In this document: piece after piece, positions 1 to 10,290 of the stretch
How the letters are laid out: each line of letters begins with the position of its first letter
Numbering within the stretch: position 1 is the first letter of the stretch
Assembly: GCF_044326205.1 (NCBI RefSeq)
Contig: NZ_JBIRCY010000006.1
Location: 124,001 to 188,000 of the forward strand
Length of the DNA stretch: 64,000 bases
Reading direction: 5' to 3'
Source: Kumtagia sp044326205
GTDB lineage: Bacteria; Pseudomonadota; Alphaproteobacteria; Rhizobiales; Rhizobiaceae
The notes under the pieces: generated by a model
Told to the model about the DNA's origin: nothing
Databases searched by the model: none
The model's input: the letters and a program-made list of their open reading frames with translations, nothing else
Translations under genes and position numbers: made by a program

Positions 1-1
1 G

Positions 2-388
2 GACGGGCAGTCCGCGACGCTCGACTTCAGCGCCTTGCACCTGGCCTTGTCGCCGGTCCGTTGCAACGTCCACATCGACGAATTCGGGGTGGTCATCGGT
101 GGGCCGAACGGTGACATAACGCTCTCTCCGAACGCCCTCCACCATATCGCCAATGAACTGATCCTGAAGACCATCATAAAGGAATTCCTCTACGACAAGG
201 TCAAGCTGCCCAAGTGGTTCATCGACCACCTGTTCGTCGAACTGCCGAACACCTCAAGCGGTTTCAACCGGGCAGGCTGGGGTTTTGAGTTCCATCCCTG
301 GAAGTCCGTAAGGATAACGGCCGGACACTCCTGCACGCTCAACGACGGCGATTGCCGAAAGACATTCACCTTCAGCAAATCGTTCTGA
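2..388 (+). CDS. Hypothetical protein, 5' end cut by window edge
   Basis: The reading frame is already open at the left edge (codons from base 2: Asp-Gly-Gln-Ser-Ala) and ends at a TGA at 386-388, so this is the C-terminal part of a longer protein. An in-frame TTG at 35 could be mistaken for a start but has no ribosome site. The visible 128 residues have no signal peptide, membrane segment or motif I recognise. They contain alternating hydrophobic and charged stretches and two late cysteines, as in a soluble domain. The gene converges on the MipA gene downstream. No function is proposed. Confidence 0.6.
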   Translation, partial: DGQSATLDFSALHLALSPVRCNVHIDEFGVVIGGPNGDITLSPNALHHIANELILKTIIKEFLYDKVKLPKWFIDHLFVELPNTSSGFNRAGWGFEFHPWKSVRITAGHSCTLNDGDCRKTFTFSKSF

Positions 389-427
389 GCCGCCCGCACA
401 ATTGCGGCCTGCCGCGCGTCCGGAAGA

Positions 428-1246
428 TCAAGGCACCGTGAAATTGAACCGGTATGTCGTCGACATGCCAACCATGAACTGATTATCCGATCCGCGTTGC
501 TTGACCAGCGACGAATCCGCCGCCGGTCCCAGCAGCCGCGCATATTCGCCGAACAGGCTGGCGGTGACCTTCTCGGTCGCCTTCCAGGTAATAGCGCCGC
601 CGACGCCCACCGATTTCAGCCCGCCACCCGGATCGTATTCGGCAAGACCCGATGCCGCGCTTTCCTCGGCGTCGACGCCATAATAGGTGTCGAAATAATC
701 GGCGGACGCGAAGGAGAGGCGCGGGCCGCCGGAAACCCGGACCGTTTCGGTGACATCCTTGAACGCATCGACCGCGATGTCGCCGGCAATGCCGTCAAAT
801 GCGCGAACGCCTTGCCGTAATTCGCCCCGGACGCGCAGCCAGTCGGTCGGGTAGAATTCGGCGAAGGCGCCAAGCTCCGCGCCCCATTTCACGTCGTCCA
901 TGCCCTGCAGGCCGTCGGCGTCGTCCGCGTCGCGCGGAAACACGATCTTGCCGACCGCACCCGCCCGGAACGCGCCGGTATCCATGAAAGAGAGCGAGAT
1001 GTTGTCGTTGCGCGAGGTGAAGCGCGCCTCGGGTCCCACCTTGCCCAGCGAGATCATCGGCGTGGCGCGAAAAACCATGTCGCTGGCGCCCTCGAACTCC
1101 GGGGCGGCAAAGCCGGCCGCACCGACGGTCAGGTACCAGTCGCCATGCACCCAGTCGAAAAAGCCGGATTTTTCCTCGGCCTGGGCCGGGAGCGCACTGC
1201 CGCCGAGAAACATGACGACGCCGACAGCGACAATCCGATTGGTCAT
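428..1246 (-). CDS. MipA/OmpV family outer-membrane protein
   Basis: This is a 272-residue protein with a clear signal peptide (residues 1-23, hydrophobic core then A-Q-A before E-E). After that come alternating amphipathic beta strands and a terminal strand ending Tyr-Arg-Phe-Asn-Phe-Thr-Val-Pro, typical of outer-membrane beta barrels. The early WYLTVGAAGFAAPEFEGA segment and length match the MipA/OmpV family, whose members scaffold murein-synthesis proteins or act as porin-like barrels; the role here is inferred. It lies 138 bp downstream of ribF on the same strand and probably has its own promoter. The family call rests on length, signal peptide and strand pattern. Confidence 0.8.
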   Translation of the reverse strand: MTNRIVAVGVVMFLGGSALPAQAEEKSGFFDWVHGDWYLTVGAAGFAAPEFEGASDMVFRATPMISLGKVGPEARFTSRNDNISLSFMDTGAFRAGAVGKIVFPRDADDADGLQGMDDVKWGAELGAFAEFYPTDWLRVRGELRQGVRAFDGIAGDIAVDAFKDVTETVRVSGGPRLSFASADYFDTYYGVDAEESAASGLAEYDPGGGLKSVGVGGAITWKATEKVTASLFGEYARLLGPAADSSLVKQRGSDNQFMVGMSTTYRFNFTVP

Positions 1247-1384
1247 ACCTCAAACCCGATCCGATGCTCTTGGGGCAGGGGTTTTCGGCGAGGTGGGTAA
1301 AGTTTGATTTAAGGACTATCGATTGGCCTCGCAAAGCCCTCGGCGAACGCGCAGGCGCAAGCCCAGGCGTACCGGAAGCCGTCG

Positions 1385-2383
1385 TTAGCTCCGGCGTTCA
1401 AAAGCGAGGCGGACATCCAGTTCGGAGAGCGGCCTCACGCCGGCAAGCAGCGCCCTCGCCTCCTCCTTGTCGTGTTTCATCTGCTCGAGCAGCGCGTCCA
1501 GCCCGTCGAATTTTTCCTCGCCGCGCAGGAAGCCGAAGAACGAGACGTCGCAGACTTCGCCATAGAGATCGCCGTTGAAATCGAAGACATAGGTCTCCAG
1601 CAGCGGCTCACCCTCGCTTTCCACCGTCGGCCGGCGGCCGAAGCTGGCAACGCCGTCATGCAAGTCGCCATTGGCGCGGCGCAGCCGCACCGCATAGATG
1701 CCGTGGTGCAGGACCGCATCGTTCGGCAGCACCATGTTGGCGGTCGGGAAACCCAGCGTCCGGCCGAGTTTTTTCCCATGCACGATCTCGCTCTCCACCG
1801 TGAAGCGGTAGCCGAGCAACCCGGCCGCCTGCGTCACGTCGCCGGCTTCGAGCAGCGTCCTGATGCGGCTGGACGAGACGATTTCGCCGCCTTCGTCGCT
1901 GAACGCCTCGACCTGGGTGACACCAAAACCCCGACTTTTTGCCGCCGCGACGAGAAAGGCCGGATCGCCTTGCCTGTTCTTGCCGAAATGGAAGTCGAAA
2001 CCCGTCACCACATGGCCAACGCCGAGTTGACGCATCAGCACTTCGTCGATGAACTCGTCCGCCGACTTTTGGGCAAACTCGCGCGAAAATTCCTGTTCGA
2101 CGACCGCGTCGAAGCCGAGCAGCCGGATCAGCCTCGCCTTGACCGGCGCCGGCGTGATGCGCGGCAGCGGAATGTCCGGGCGAAATACGGTGCGGGGATG
2201 CGGCTCGAAGGTCAGCACCAGCGCCGGCACATTGCGCGCGCGCGCCTCTTCCAGAGCCCGCTCCAACACGGCCTGGTGACCGCGATGCACGCCGTCGAAA
2301 TTGCCGATCGCCACCACGCCGCCGCGCAGGCGCTCCGGCAGCCGTCCGGACCCCACGAGGCATTCAAACTCGCCCGTCATCAT
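1385..2383 (-). CDS. ribF: Bifunctional riboflavin kinase / FAD synthetase
   Basis: RibF phosphorylates riboflavin to FMN and adenylylates FMN to FAD in the cytoplasm. The N-terminal nucleotidyltransferase domain has the GNFDGVHRGH motif (residues 27-36) and the later SSSRIR motif (170-175). The C-terminal kinase domain begins with HGKKLGRTLGFPTAN (202-216), which binds ATP and riboflavin. At 332 residues it has the usual length. Two adjacent ATG codons are possible starts and the first is used. It begins 16 bp after the HAD-family gene stops, so the two are probably co-transcribed. No FMN riboswitch is seen upstream. Confidence 0.95.
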   Translation of the reverse strand: MMTGEFECLVGSGRLPERLRGGVVAIGNFDGVHRGHQAVLERALEEARARNVPALVLTFEPHPRTVFRPDIPLPRITPAPVKARLIRLLGFDAVVEQEFSREFAQKSADEFIDEVLMRQLGVGHVVTGFDFHFGKNRQGDPAFLVAAAKSRGFGVTQVEAFSDEGGEIVSSSRIRTLLEAGDVTQAAGLLGYRFTVESEIVHGKKLGRTLGFPTANMVLPNDAVLHHGIYAVRLRRANGDLHDGVASFGRRPTVESEGEPLLETYVFDFNGDLYGEVCDVSFFGFLRGEEKFDGLDALLEQMKHDKEEARALLAGVRPLSELDVRLAFERRS

Positions 2384-2399
2384 GATGCGCGGCCCCGCA

Positions 2400-3308
2400 T
2401 TATCTCAGGCGCGGGATCACGGCGACCGGAAGGCGCCCGTGACGGCTCAGGAATCCCAGCAGCTTCTCGCGGTCGGGATCGTCGACATCGCCGTAATCCC
2501 TGGCATGGATGCCGCCCGAGACATAGAGTACGTCCAGCCCGTAATCCTCGGCCCCCTTCACATCGGTCAGGACGCCGTCGCCGACGGCCAGCACTTCGTT
2601 TTTCGACAGGTCACGGCCGAGCACCTCGGCGGCGGCATGCATGGCGGCGTCGTAGATCGGCCTGTGCGGCTTGCCGGCGATCTGCGTGCGGCCGCCGAGC
2701 TGCGCATAGGCGCGCGCCAGGGCACCGGCGCAGTAGATCGTGCGGTCGCCGCGCTCGACCACGATGTCGGGATTGGCGCAGATGAAAGGCAGGTCGCGCG
2801 CCCGCATGCGTCGCAGCATGTCCGCATAGTCGTCCGGAGTTTCGGTCTCGTCGTCGAACAGCCCTGTGCACACCACCGCGACCGCCTCAAAATCCTCGAC
2901 GATTTCGACGTCGAGCCCTTCATAAAGGGTAAGATCGCGCTCGGGCCCAAGATGAAAAATCTTTCGCGGCCCGTTGGCGACGAGTTCGCGGGTCACGTCG
3001 CCCGAGGTAATCACGCGGTCCCAGCCGGTCACGCCAAGCGCCTGGAGTTGCGCGACGATCGGCGCGGCCGGCCGGGGCGCATTGGTGATCAGGATGACCA
3101 CCTGCCCTCTGTCCTGAGCAAGCACCAACGCCGAAACGGCGTCGTGGAAGCTGTGCACGCCATTGTGGAGCACGCCCCAGACGTCGCAGAAAATGACGGG
3201 ATAGCTGGACAGCTCATCCAGCGATCGAACGAATTTTACCAAGGCCGCACCGTATGCTGCTATTTCACTGCCGTAGCCCCGGTTCTCCCGGTCGGCACTC
3301 GGCGGCAT
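2400..3308 (-). CDS. HAD superfamily class IIA hydrolase (TIGR01459-like)
   Basis: The nucleophile motif is DVWGVLHNG (residues 42-50), followed by an ITNAPRP Thr/Asn motif II and a late GDGVLTDVKGA metal-binding motif. This order is diagnostic of class IIA HAD phosphatases such as NagD and PGP-like enzymes. The N-terminal extension before Phe-Val-Arg-Ser-Leu is unusual, and a TTG codon at 3242 in frame may be the true start. It sits immediately upstream of ribF; the substrate is unknown, and a flavin-nucleotide link is only a contextual guess. Confidence 0.85.
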   Translation of the reverse strand: MPPSADRENRGYGSEIAAYGAALVKFVRSLDELSSYPVIFCDVWGVLHNGVHSFHDAVSALVLAQDRGQVVILITNAPRPAAPIVAQLQALGVTGWDRVITSGDVTRELVANGPRKIFHLGPERDLTLYEGLDVEIVEDFEAVAVVCTGLFDDETETPDDYADMLRRMRARDLPFICANPDIVVERGDRTIYCAGALARAYAQLGGRTQIAGKPHRPIYDAAMHAAAEVLGRDLSKNEVLAVGDGVLTDVKGAEDYGLDVLYVSGGIHARDYGDVDDPDREKLLGFLSRHGRLPVAVIPRLR

Positions 3309-3449
3309 CCGGATTAACCGAGAGTTTTCACCGTGTCACCAGCTTTGACTTAACAGCCTCGCCCCGCCATGCAAGATAGCAGCGGGGAAGTTGCTTCCCA
3401 CGGATCGGAACGCGCAAGGGACGGCGCGGTGTTACCGGGGACGAGGACC

Positions 3450-3857
3450 ATGTCGGGGAGATTGATCGTCTGCACGGCGGTCGTTTGCGCCGTTTGCTTC
3501 ATCGCACTGAAGGGCGCCGTCAGCATCGGCGTGCCGATCGCCGACCTCGTGCTGGCGACCGCCACCGCGACGCTGGTCCTTGCCGCGGCATCGGCCGGTT
3601 TTGCTCTGCGCGCCTTGTTGCGGTCCAGGCAGGCACATGACGAGGTCGTGCGGCTGGCGCGTTCGATGGATGCGGCCATCCGCGACCTGTCCGCCGAAGT
3701 CCGCAGGAACGCGCCTGCGGCTCGGCAGCCGGGACGGTCCGCCGCACAGACGGCGCGGGAGATCATCCTGGCGCCGCCGGTTGAGCCCTCCGGCGAACCA
3801 CTGCGGCCGGCCGCGCCTCGATACAGGGCCGGCCGGTTAGGCGATCCAGCCTCCTGA
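3450..3857 (+). CDS. Small membrane protein of unknown function
   Basis: This 135-residue protein carries two predicted transmembrane segments (about residues 5-28 and 33-57). A short basic coiled-coil-like stretch (RSRQAHDEVVRLARSMDAAIRDLSAEVRR) and a Pro/Ala-rich tail follow. The frame extends upstream to 3369, but the ATG at 3450 places a hydrophobic segment at the N-terminus and is preferred. I do not recognise the family. It is divergent from the HAD gene and precedes the TadG-like gene. Confidence 0.55.
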   Translation: MSGRLIVCTAVVCAVCFIALKGAVSIGVPIADLVLATATATLVLAAASAGFALRALLRSRQAHDEVVRLARSMDAAIRDLSAEVRRNAPAARQPGRSAAQTAREIILAPPVEPSGEPLRPAAPRYRAGRLGDPAS

Positions 3858-3995
3858 ACCGATCGCCAGCTATCCCGGCCCGGGAAATGGTTAATCCAGC
3901 TTGAACTTTGCCCGCAAACTTTAACCATCCCGGCTGACGGGATGTTCAACTATTCATGCGACCGTCATTCGATAATCTACGATCGGGTGCGTGAA

Positions 3996-5987
3996 ATGTT
4001 CAGGAAATTCTGGGCCGACCGGCGTGGCAACTACGCCATGATGACCGTAATCTGCATGCTGCCGATGATGGGCGGTCTCGCGCTCGCGATAGACTATACC
4101 GAAATGACACGCGAACGCGGCCAGACCCTCGCCGCCCTCGACGCCGCCAACTTCGCCGCGGCCCGCCTCTATATCGACGGCAAAACCGACGAGGAGGTCG
4201 AGAAATACGCCAAGGACTTCTTCAAGGCCAATTTGAACGGCCTGGATCCGAGCAAGGTGGAACTCACGCTCGTCCAGCCGAAGGATAATACCGGCGGCGG
4301 CACGATGAAGTTCACGGCCACCGTCACATACAATCCTTATTTCCTGCCGGCGCTGACCAGCATGCTCGGCAAAAATGCCGTGACCAAGGTCACCTTCAGC
4401 GAGACCTCCGAAATCAGGCTGAAGAACACGCTGGAGGTCGCACTCGTCCTCGACAATTCCGGCTCGATGTCCGAAAAAGGCGGCAGTTCCAGTACGATGC
4501 GAATGGATCTGCTCAAGACGGCGGCGAAGGAACTCGTCACCACCCTGGCCAACGGTGCCGACCAGATGAGGCAGGTCGCCCAACCCGTCCAATTCTCCGT
4601 CGTGCCGTTCGCCGCGTCGGTCAATATCGGGCCGGACAACGCCGACAAGACATGGATGGACCGGGACGGCATCTCGCCGATCCATCATGAGAATTTCGAC
4701 TGGGCTGGGACGATGGACTCAACCCAAGCCACAGCTAACGGCGACAGATATGTCCAGAACATCGGTGGGGTCTGGTACAAGAAGGGAACAGGCTGGGGCA
4801 CAGAGAAAGACAAGAAAATAACGCGCTTCACGATGTACAAGGACCTTCAGCGCATTAGCGGCCATACATTCGTAAAGACCGGGACCGAATGGGTCTGCAC
4901 CCAAAAGGACTGGAGAGGAAACTGCACACAAGGTTACTACAAGGACGTCGGTTACGACCAGCCTACATACGCCCCCTTTGCCACCTGGAAAGGCTGCGTC
5001 GAAGCGCGTCCCTCACCCTATGACGTGGACGACACGACCCCGTCGACCGGCACGCCGGCGACATTGTTCGTCCCCATGTTCGCGCCCGACGAGTCCGACC
5101 CGATCCGGTCCTACAACAACTGGTGGCCGGATGTGTACACTGGGAACGAGAACAACCGCCGGCAGAAATACATGCCGAAGTATTTTCCGACGACAGCTCC
5201 CGAGAAGGGGGCGGAAACCTTCCGATCCGCTACTGACAAAACCCTTGTCGGTCCCAACCAGAGTTGCTCGACGACCGCGATAACCCCCCTCACCGACGTG
5301 TCAGTCGCGGCCGGCGTGACCAAAATCAACAACGCTATCGACGCCATGCAGCCGCTCGGCGCAACCAACGTTCCCGAAGGCATGGCCTGGGGGTGGAGGA
5401 CGGTGTCGAGCACCTTGCCGTTCACCGGCGGACGACCGGAGACCGACAGGGGCAACGACAAGGTGGTGATCGTCGTGACCGACGGCGCGAACACCTATTA
5501 CACGCCGGATTCGCTCGGCGACGAATACGGCAACCGCTACTCCGACAGCGCCGGCAACCGGTCGATCTACTCCTCGCTCGGCTATACACGGCTGATCGTC
5601 GACACCACGAAGACAGGGCGTATCTTCCAGGGCACCAGCACCTCGATCCCCAAGACCACCTTCACCAACGCCAATTACACCGCGGCGATGAACGAGCACT
5701 TCAAGTCGCTCTGCAACAATAGTACCTTTTCCCGAATGATACCCGACCCAAATAAAGAAGGGGAAAAGATCCACAATGGGGGAAAGATCATCGTCATAAC
5801 CGTTGCCCTCGATCTGGACGAGACGAAGACGGCGGAGAAGACGCAGATCAATCTCCTGAAGGAATGCGCCTCGCCGTCGCGCATCGACAAGAACAAGGTG
5901 CTGTTCTGGAACGCCACCGGCGCTACCCTGGACGTCGTGTTCGAGGAAATCGCCAACGAGCTTTCGAACCTGCGCATCGTAAGCTGA
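3996..5987 (+). CDS. TadG-like pilus-assembly protein with von Willebrand factor A domain
   Basis: The N-terminus has the TadE/TadG layout: a short basic leader (FRKFWADRRGN), then a hydrophobic segment and a Leu/Ala-rich stretch (YAMMTVICMLPMMGGLALAIDYTEM). A VWA domain follows, with the metal-ion-dependent adhesion motif DNSGSMS and a late VIVVTDGANT strand. The protein is envelope-anchored. TadG proteins act with Flp/Tad pili, but no other tad genes are visible, so this may be a stand-alone copy. The frame opens at 3942; the ATG at 3996 is chosen because it gives the usual short leader. The region about 260-370 is enriched in Tyr, Trp and Cys and looks like an inserted extracellular module. 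Confidence 0.82.
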   Translation: MFRKFWADRRGNYAMMTVICMLPMMGGLALAIDYTEMTRERGQTLAALDAANFAAARLYIDGKTDEEVEKYAKDFFKANLNGLDPSKVELTLVQPKDNTGGGTMKFTATVTYNPYFLPALTSMLGKNAVTKVTFSETSEIRLKNTLEVALVLDNSGSMSEKGGSSSTMRMDLLKTAAKELVTTLANGADQMRQVAQPVQFSVVPFAASVNIGPDNADKTWMDRDGISPIHHENFDWAGTMDSTQATANGDRYVQNIGGVWYKKGTGWGTEKDKKITRFTMYKDLQRISGHTFVKTGTEWVCTQKDWRGNCTQGYYKDVGYDQPTYAPFATWKGCVEARPSPYDVDDTTPSTGTPATLFVPMFAPDESDPIRSYNNWWPDVYTGNENNRRQKYMPKYFPTTAPEKGAETFRSATDKTLVGPNQSCSTTAITPLTDVSVAAGVTKINNAIDAMQPLGATNVPEGMAWGWRTVSSTLPFTGGRPETDRGNDKVVIVVTDGANTYYTPDSLGDEYGNRYSDSAGNRSIYSSLGYTRLIVDTTKTGRIFQGTSTSIPKTTFTNANYTAAMNEHFKSLCNNSTFSRMIPDPNKEGEKIHNGGKIIVITVALDLDETKTAEKTQINLLKECASPSRIDKNKVLFWNATGATLDVVFEEIANELSNLRIVS

Positions 5988-6012
5988 CCCGGCCGAGCCT
6001 ATCGCCTGTTCT

Positions 6013-6044
6013 AATGCCTCGCCTTGGCGGGGCATTTGTTTGGA
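6013..6044 (+). terminator. Rho-independent terminator after the TadG-like gene
   Basis: An 11-bp stem (6013-6023 with 6026-6036, one G-U pair) with a tight loop is followed by a T-rich tail. It lies 26 bp past the stop codon. Confidence 0.65.
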
Positions 6045-6145
6045 TTGCCCCGCTGCGCCCGGCCGAAGCGAAGACTTTGCCGCGGCGTTGGCGCCGGCTG
6101 CAAAAAATCTACCCAAAATCGGATGCTACCCGCCTCGCCGCGTTC

Positions 6146-6174
6146 TTGACATCGCGATGGCCAGGGCCTATCTC
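6146..6174 (+). promoter_or_regulatory. groESL promoter
   Basis: TTGACA at 6146-6151 and TATCTC at 6169-6174 are spaced by 17 bp, a good housekeeping-type promoter. CIRCE starts 10 bp downstream, so HrcA binding would block initiation. Confidence 0.7.
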
Positions 6175-6183
6175 CGCGCCACG

Positions 6184-6210
6184 TTAGCACTCACCCAAGG
6201 CGAGTGCTAA
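6184..6210 (+). promoter_or_regulatory. CIRCE element (HrcA operator)
   Basis: TTAGCACTC (6184-6192), a 9-bp spacer and GAGTGCTAA (6202-6210) form the perfect canonical CIRCE inverted repeat. It sits between the promoter and groES, and indicates HrcA repression relieved by heat or unfolded-protein stress. Confidence 0.97.
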
Positions 6211-6275
6211 CCGCGATCCGGTCAGACCGGATGGAGGAAACCCCTTTCAACATCCGCATTCAGGGATAGTCAATC

Positions 6276-6572
6276 ATGGCAAAGTCGAATTTCCGGCCGC
6301 TGCATGACCGTGTGGTCGTTCGCCGCGTCGAATCCGAAGAGAAGACCAAGGGCGGGATCATCATCCCGGACACCGCCAAGGAGAAGCCGCAGGAAGGCGA
6401 GATCATCGCCGTCGGTTCGGGCGCCCGCGACGAAGCCGGCAAGCTGGTTCCGCTGGACGTCAAGGCCGGCGACCGCATCCTGTTCGGCAAGTGGTCCGGC
6501 ACCGAAGTGAAGCTCAATGGCGAAGACCTTCTGATCATGAAGGAATCCGACATCATGGGCATCATCGGCTGA
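6276..6572 (+). CDS. groES: Co-chaperonin GroES
   Basis: The 98-residue protein has the GroES signature FRPLHDRVVVRRVESEEKTKGGIIIPD at the N-terminus, including the mobile loop. The remaining beta-barrel strands are conserved, including the late ILFGKWSGTEV strand. GroES caps the GroEL cylinder in the cytoplasm for ATP-driven folding. AGGGATAGTCA precedes the ATG. It is the first gene of the CIRCE-controlled operon. Confidence 0.98.
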   Translation: MAKSNFRPLHDRVVVRRVESEEKTKGGIIIPDTAKEKPQEGEIIAVGSGARDEAGKLVPLDVKAGDRILFGKWSGTEVKLNGEDLLIMKESDIMGIIG

Positions 6573-6593
6573 TCTGAATTTGGGCAATCGGCA

Positions 6594-6644
6594 GTGGGCA
6601 GTAGGCAGTCGATCTGCCCCGCCCCGACTGCCTACTGCCTACTC
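6594..6644 (+). repeat. Long inverted repeat between groES and groEL
   Basis: A 15-bp perfect stem (6598-6612 with 6626-6640) extends by four more pairs, one of them a G-U wobble, around a 13-nt loop. Both arms are built from the short unit GGCAGTA or its complement, and extra copies of the unit flank the right arm. No T-run follows. It may set relative groES/groEL mRNA levels or be a mobile repeat insertion. Confidence 0.8.
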
Positions 6645-6676
6645 CCTACTGCCTCAATTCCGAAGGAATTCAAACA

Positions 6677-8320
<1,644 letters not shown>

Positions 8321-8374
8321 GTCCGTCCTCGGGCTTGACCCGAGGAGCCTGCCAAACAAGGCTTCGAAAATAAG

Positions 8375-8403
8375 AAAGGGCGGTCGAAAGGCCGCCCTTT
8401 TTT
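8375..8403 (+). terminator. Rho-independent terminator of groESL
   Basis: The stem AAAGGGCGG (8375-8383) pairs with CCGCCCTTT (8392-8400), with an 8-nt loop and a run of six T at 8398-8403. It lies 55 bp past the groEL stop. Confidence 0.9.
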
Positions 8404-8510
8404 GCTGTCGTGGGTCGTGCTGAAAAAATCCCAAAAGTTTGGAACCCTTTTGCCGGCGGCGCATTATCCGGGTGTCCAAGGCAGTTCAAAAGGCAGCCAA
8501 GGACAAAAAG

Positions 8511-8548
8511 ACGCCTCCAGCACTGTCAAAGGTGCGGGAGGCGTTTTT
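8511..8548. terminator. Probable bidirectional terminator
   Basis: ACGCCTCC (8511-8518) pairs with GGAGGCGT (8537-8544), and an inner GCAC/GTGC pairing extends the hairpin. A T-run follows on the plus strand and an A-run precedes it. It can therefore end both readthrough from groEL and the minus-strand dehydrogenase gene that stops at 8626. Confidence 0.7.
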
Positions 8549-8625
8549 GCTTTGTGAGGGATTTTGATCGGCGGAATGCGTGGCCGGGTCGCCGCGCCTT
8601 CACCCTTCACGTTTACGCCGTGCGC

Positions 8626-9387
8626 TCAGCGTTCCTGCCCGGTCGGCCGAATCAATATCTCGTTGATGCTCACGCGCGGCGGCTGCGACACCGCAAACAA
8701 AATGGCCGCGGCCACGTCCTCGGCTTCCAGCGGTTCGATCTCGGCCAGCCGGCGTTCCAACCCCACCTTGGAATTGGGATTTGTGATATGGTCACCAAGT
8801 TCAGTCCGTACCAGGCCTGGCTCGACGACTGTCACCCGAACGCCGTCCGAAAAAACCTCGCGGCGCAGCGCCTCCGAAAAGGCGACGACACCGAATTTTG
8901 TCGCCGCATAGCCGCTGGCACCGGGATTGGCGACACGGCCGGCAACCGACGCGATGTTGACTACATGGCCCTTGCCGGCCTTGAGGTGCGGCAGCGCCGC
9001 CTGGGTGACATTCATCAGCGACAACAGGTTGAGCTCGATCATCCGGCGCCATTCCTCGCCGACCGCTTCGGCCACCGAGGACAGCAACATGACGCCGGCA
9101 TTGTTGACGACGATATCGAGACGCCCCCAGCGCGCCGCCGCCTTTTCGACCACCTGAGCGGGGGTGCTGGCATCGCCAAGATCGGCTTCGATCACCAGGG
9201 TCTTGGCCCCGGCGGCCTCGATCGCGGCGGCAAGTTCGGCCAGCCTGTCGGCGCGGCGCGCAACGATCGCCACCGCCGCGCCGGCCTCGGCGAGCGCCAG
9301 GGCCGTCGCCCTGCCGATGCCCGACGAAGCTCCCGTGACCAGCGCGACTTTTCCCGCAAGCGGCTTCGAGGCGGATGTCGCGGTCAT
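8626..9387 (-). CDS. SDR family NAD(P)-dependent oxidoreductase (YdfG-like)
   Basis: This is a classical short-chain dehydrogenase of 253 residues. It has the cofactor motif TGASSGIG (18-25), NNAG (95-98), catalytic Ser147 and the Tyr160-x3-Lys164 pair in YAATK. An Arg after the second strand (VARRADRL) points to NADP(H). The layout and the late ISINEILIRPTGQ segment resemble 3-hydroxy acid or serine dehydrogenases of the YdfG type; the substrate is not deducible. AAGGAGCC lies before the ATG. It appears monocistronic. Confidence 0.88.
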   Translation of the reverse strand: MTATSASKPLAGKVALVTGASSGIGRATALALAEAGAAVAIVARRADRLAELAAAIEAAGAKTLVIEADLGDASTPAQVVEKAAARWGRLDIVVNNAGVMLLSSVAEAVGEEWRRMIELNLLSLMNVTQAALPHLKAGKGHVVNIASVAGRVANPGASGYAATKFGVVAFSEALRREVFSDGVRVTVVEPGLVRTELGDHITNPNSKVGLERRLAEIEPLEAEDVAAAILFAVSQPPRVSINEILIRPTGQER

Positions 9388-9450
9388 TCGGCAGGCTCCT
9401 TTTGGCTGCGCCGGTTATAGGCTCCGGTGGAGCCGGCGTGAAGCGATTGC

Positions 9451-10110
9451 TCAGTCCTGTTCGTGCGGACCGGGTTCCGGCCACGGCTCTTTCGCCGCTT
9501 CAGCGTACCAGTGGCGCATAGCCGGCGTCTCCAGCACGGCGTCGACATAACAGCGGATGTCCGGCGCCAGTTCGCCGCCATAGGTATCGAAGCGGGTCAC
9601 GACGGGAGCGTACATAGCGTCGGCCGCAGTGAAATGGCCGAACAGGAACGGGCCGCCCTGCCCGTATTTTTCCCGGCACTCCCGCCAGATCGCCTCGATG
9701 CGCCTGCGATTGTCATCGCCTTCGTCCTGCATCGGCTTGTGGGCTTTCGGCCGGCGCAGGTTCATCGGCCAGCCGTAGCGAAGCTCCCTGAAACCGGAAT
9801 GCATTTCGGTCGCGACCGCACGTGCCAGGGCGCGGGCGCCGATATCGGCCGGCCAGAGCCGCTTCTCCGGAAAGAGGTCGTTCAAATATTCAAGGATCGC
9901 AAGGGTTTCCCAGACAATCCTGCCATCGTGATTCAGGACCGGCACCTGTCCCGTCGGCGAAATTTTTGCAAGGTTTGCCGCCGTTTCGGGCGTGCGCAGC
10001 CGCACGAACTCTTCGCGGAACGGGATTTCGAGATGCCGCATCGCAATCCACGGCCGCAGCGACCACGAGGAGAAACATTTGTTGCCGATATAAAGGACGA
10101 ACTCGCTCAT
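9451..10110 (-). CDS. Glutathione S-transferase family protein
   Basis: The frame opens at 10182, but the ATG at 10110 has GGGGGA before it and begins the thioredoxin-like domain directly (MSEFVLYIGNKCFSSWSLRPW). The Ser-rich C-F-S-S-W segment is the likely glutathione-activating region. The PTGQVPVL cis-Pro motif and ILEYLNDLFPE helix complete the N-terminal domain, and an all-helical domain follows. The product has 219 residues. This subgroup resembles zeta-like or YfcF-like transferases; the substrate is unknown. Confidence 0.85.
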   Translation of the reverse strand: MSEFVLYIGNKCFSSWSLRPWIAMRHLEIPFREEFVRLRTPETAANLAKISPTGQVPVLNHDGRIVWETLAILEYLNDLFPEKRLWPADIGARALARAVATEMHSGFRELRYGWPMNLRRPKAHKPMQDEGDDNRRRIEAIWRECREKYGQGGPFLFGHFTAADAMYAPVVTRFDTYGGELAPDIRCYVDAVLETPAMRHWYAEAAKEPWPEPGPHEQD

Positions 10111-10290
10111 GTTTCCCCCAGGCCCGGACAGGCCGTCCGGCGGCTTCATAGTGTGGGTAGCGCGACACCGGCGCCGCGGCAACAGGCGAGTGCCGAACGC
10201 GTTCTCCCGCAGCCCAGCGTGACGATGCTCCCGGTCAACGCGCGATTTCTGAAAAATCGGGCGGAACCCTCCGGAGCCCCAGGCATTCTA

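Noticed and set aside
1472..2785. Long plus-strand frame across ribF and the HAD gene
   Set aside because: Its product is a low-complexity Arg/His/Ala-rich shadow of two well-supported minus-strand genes.
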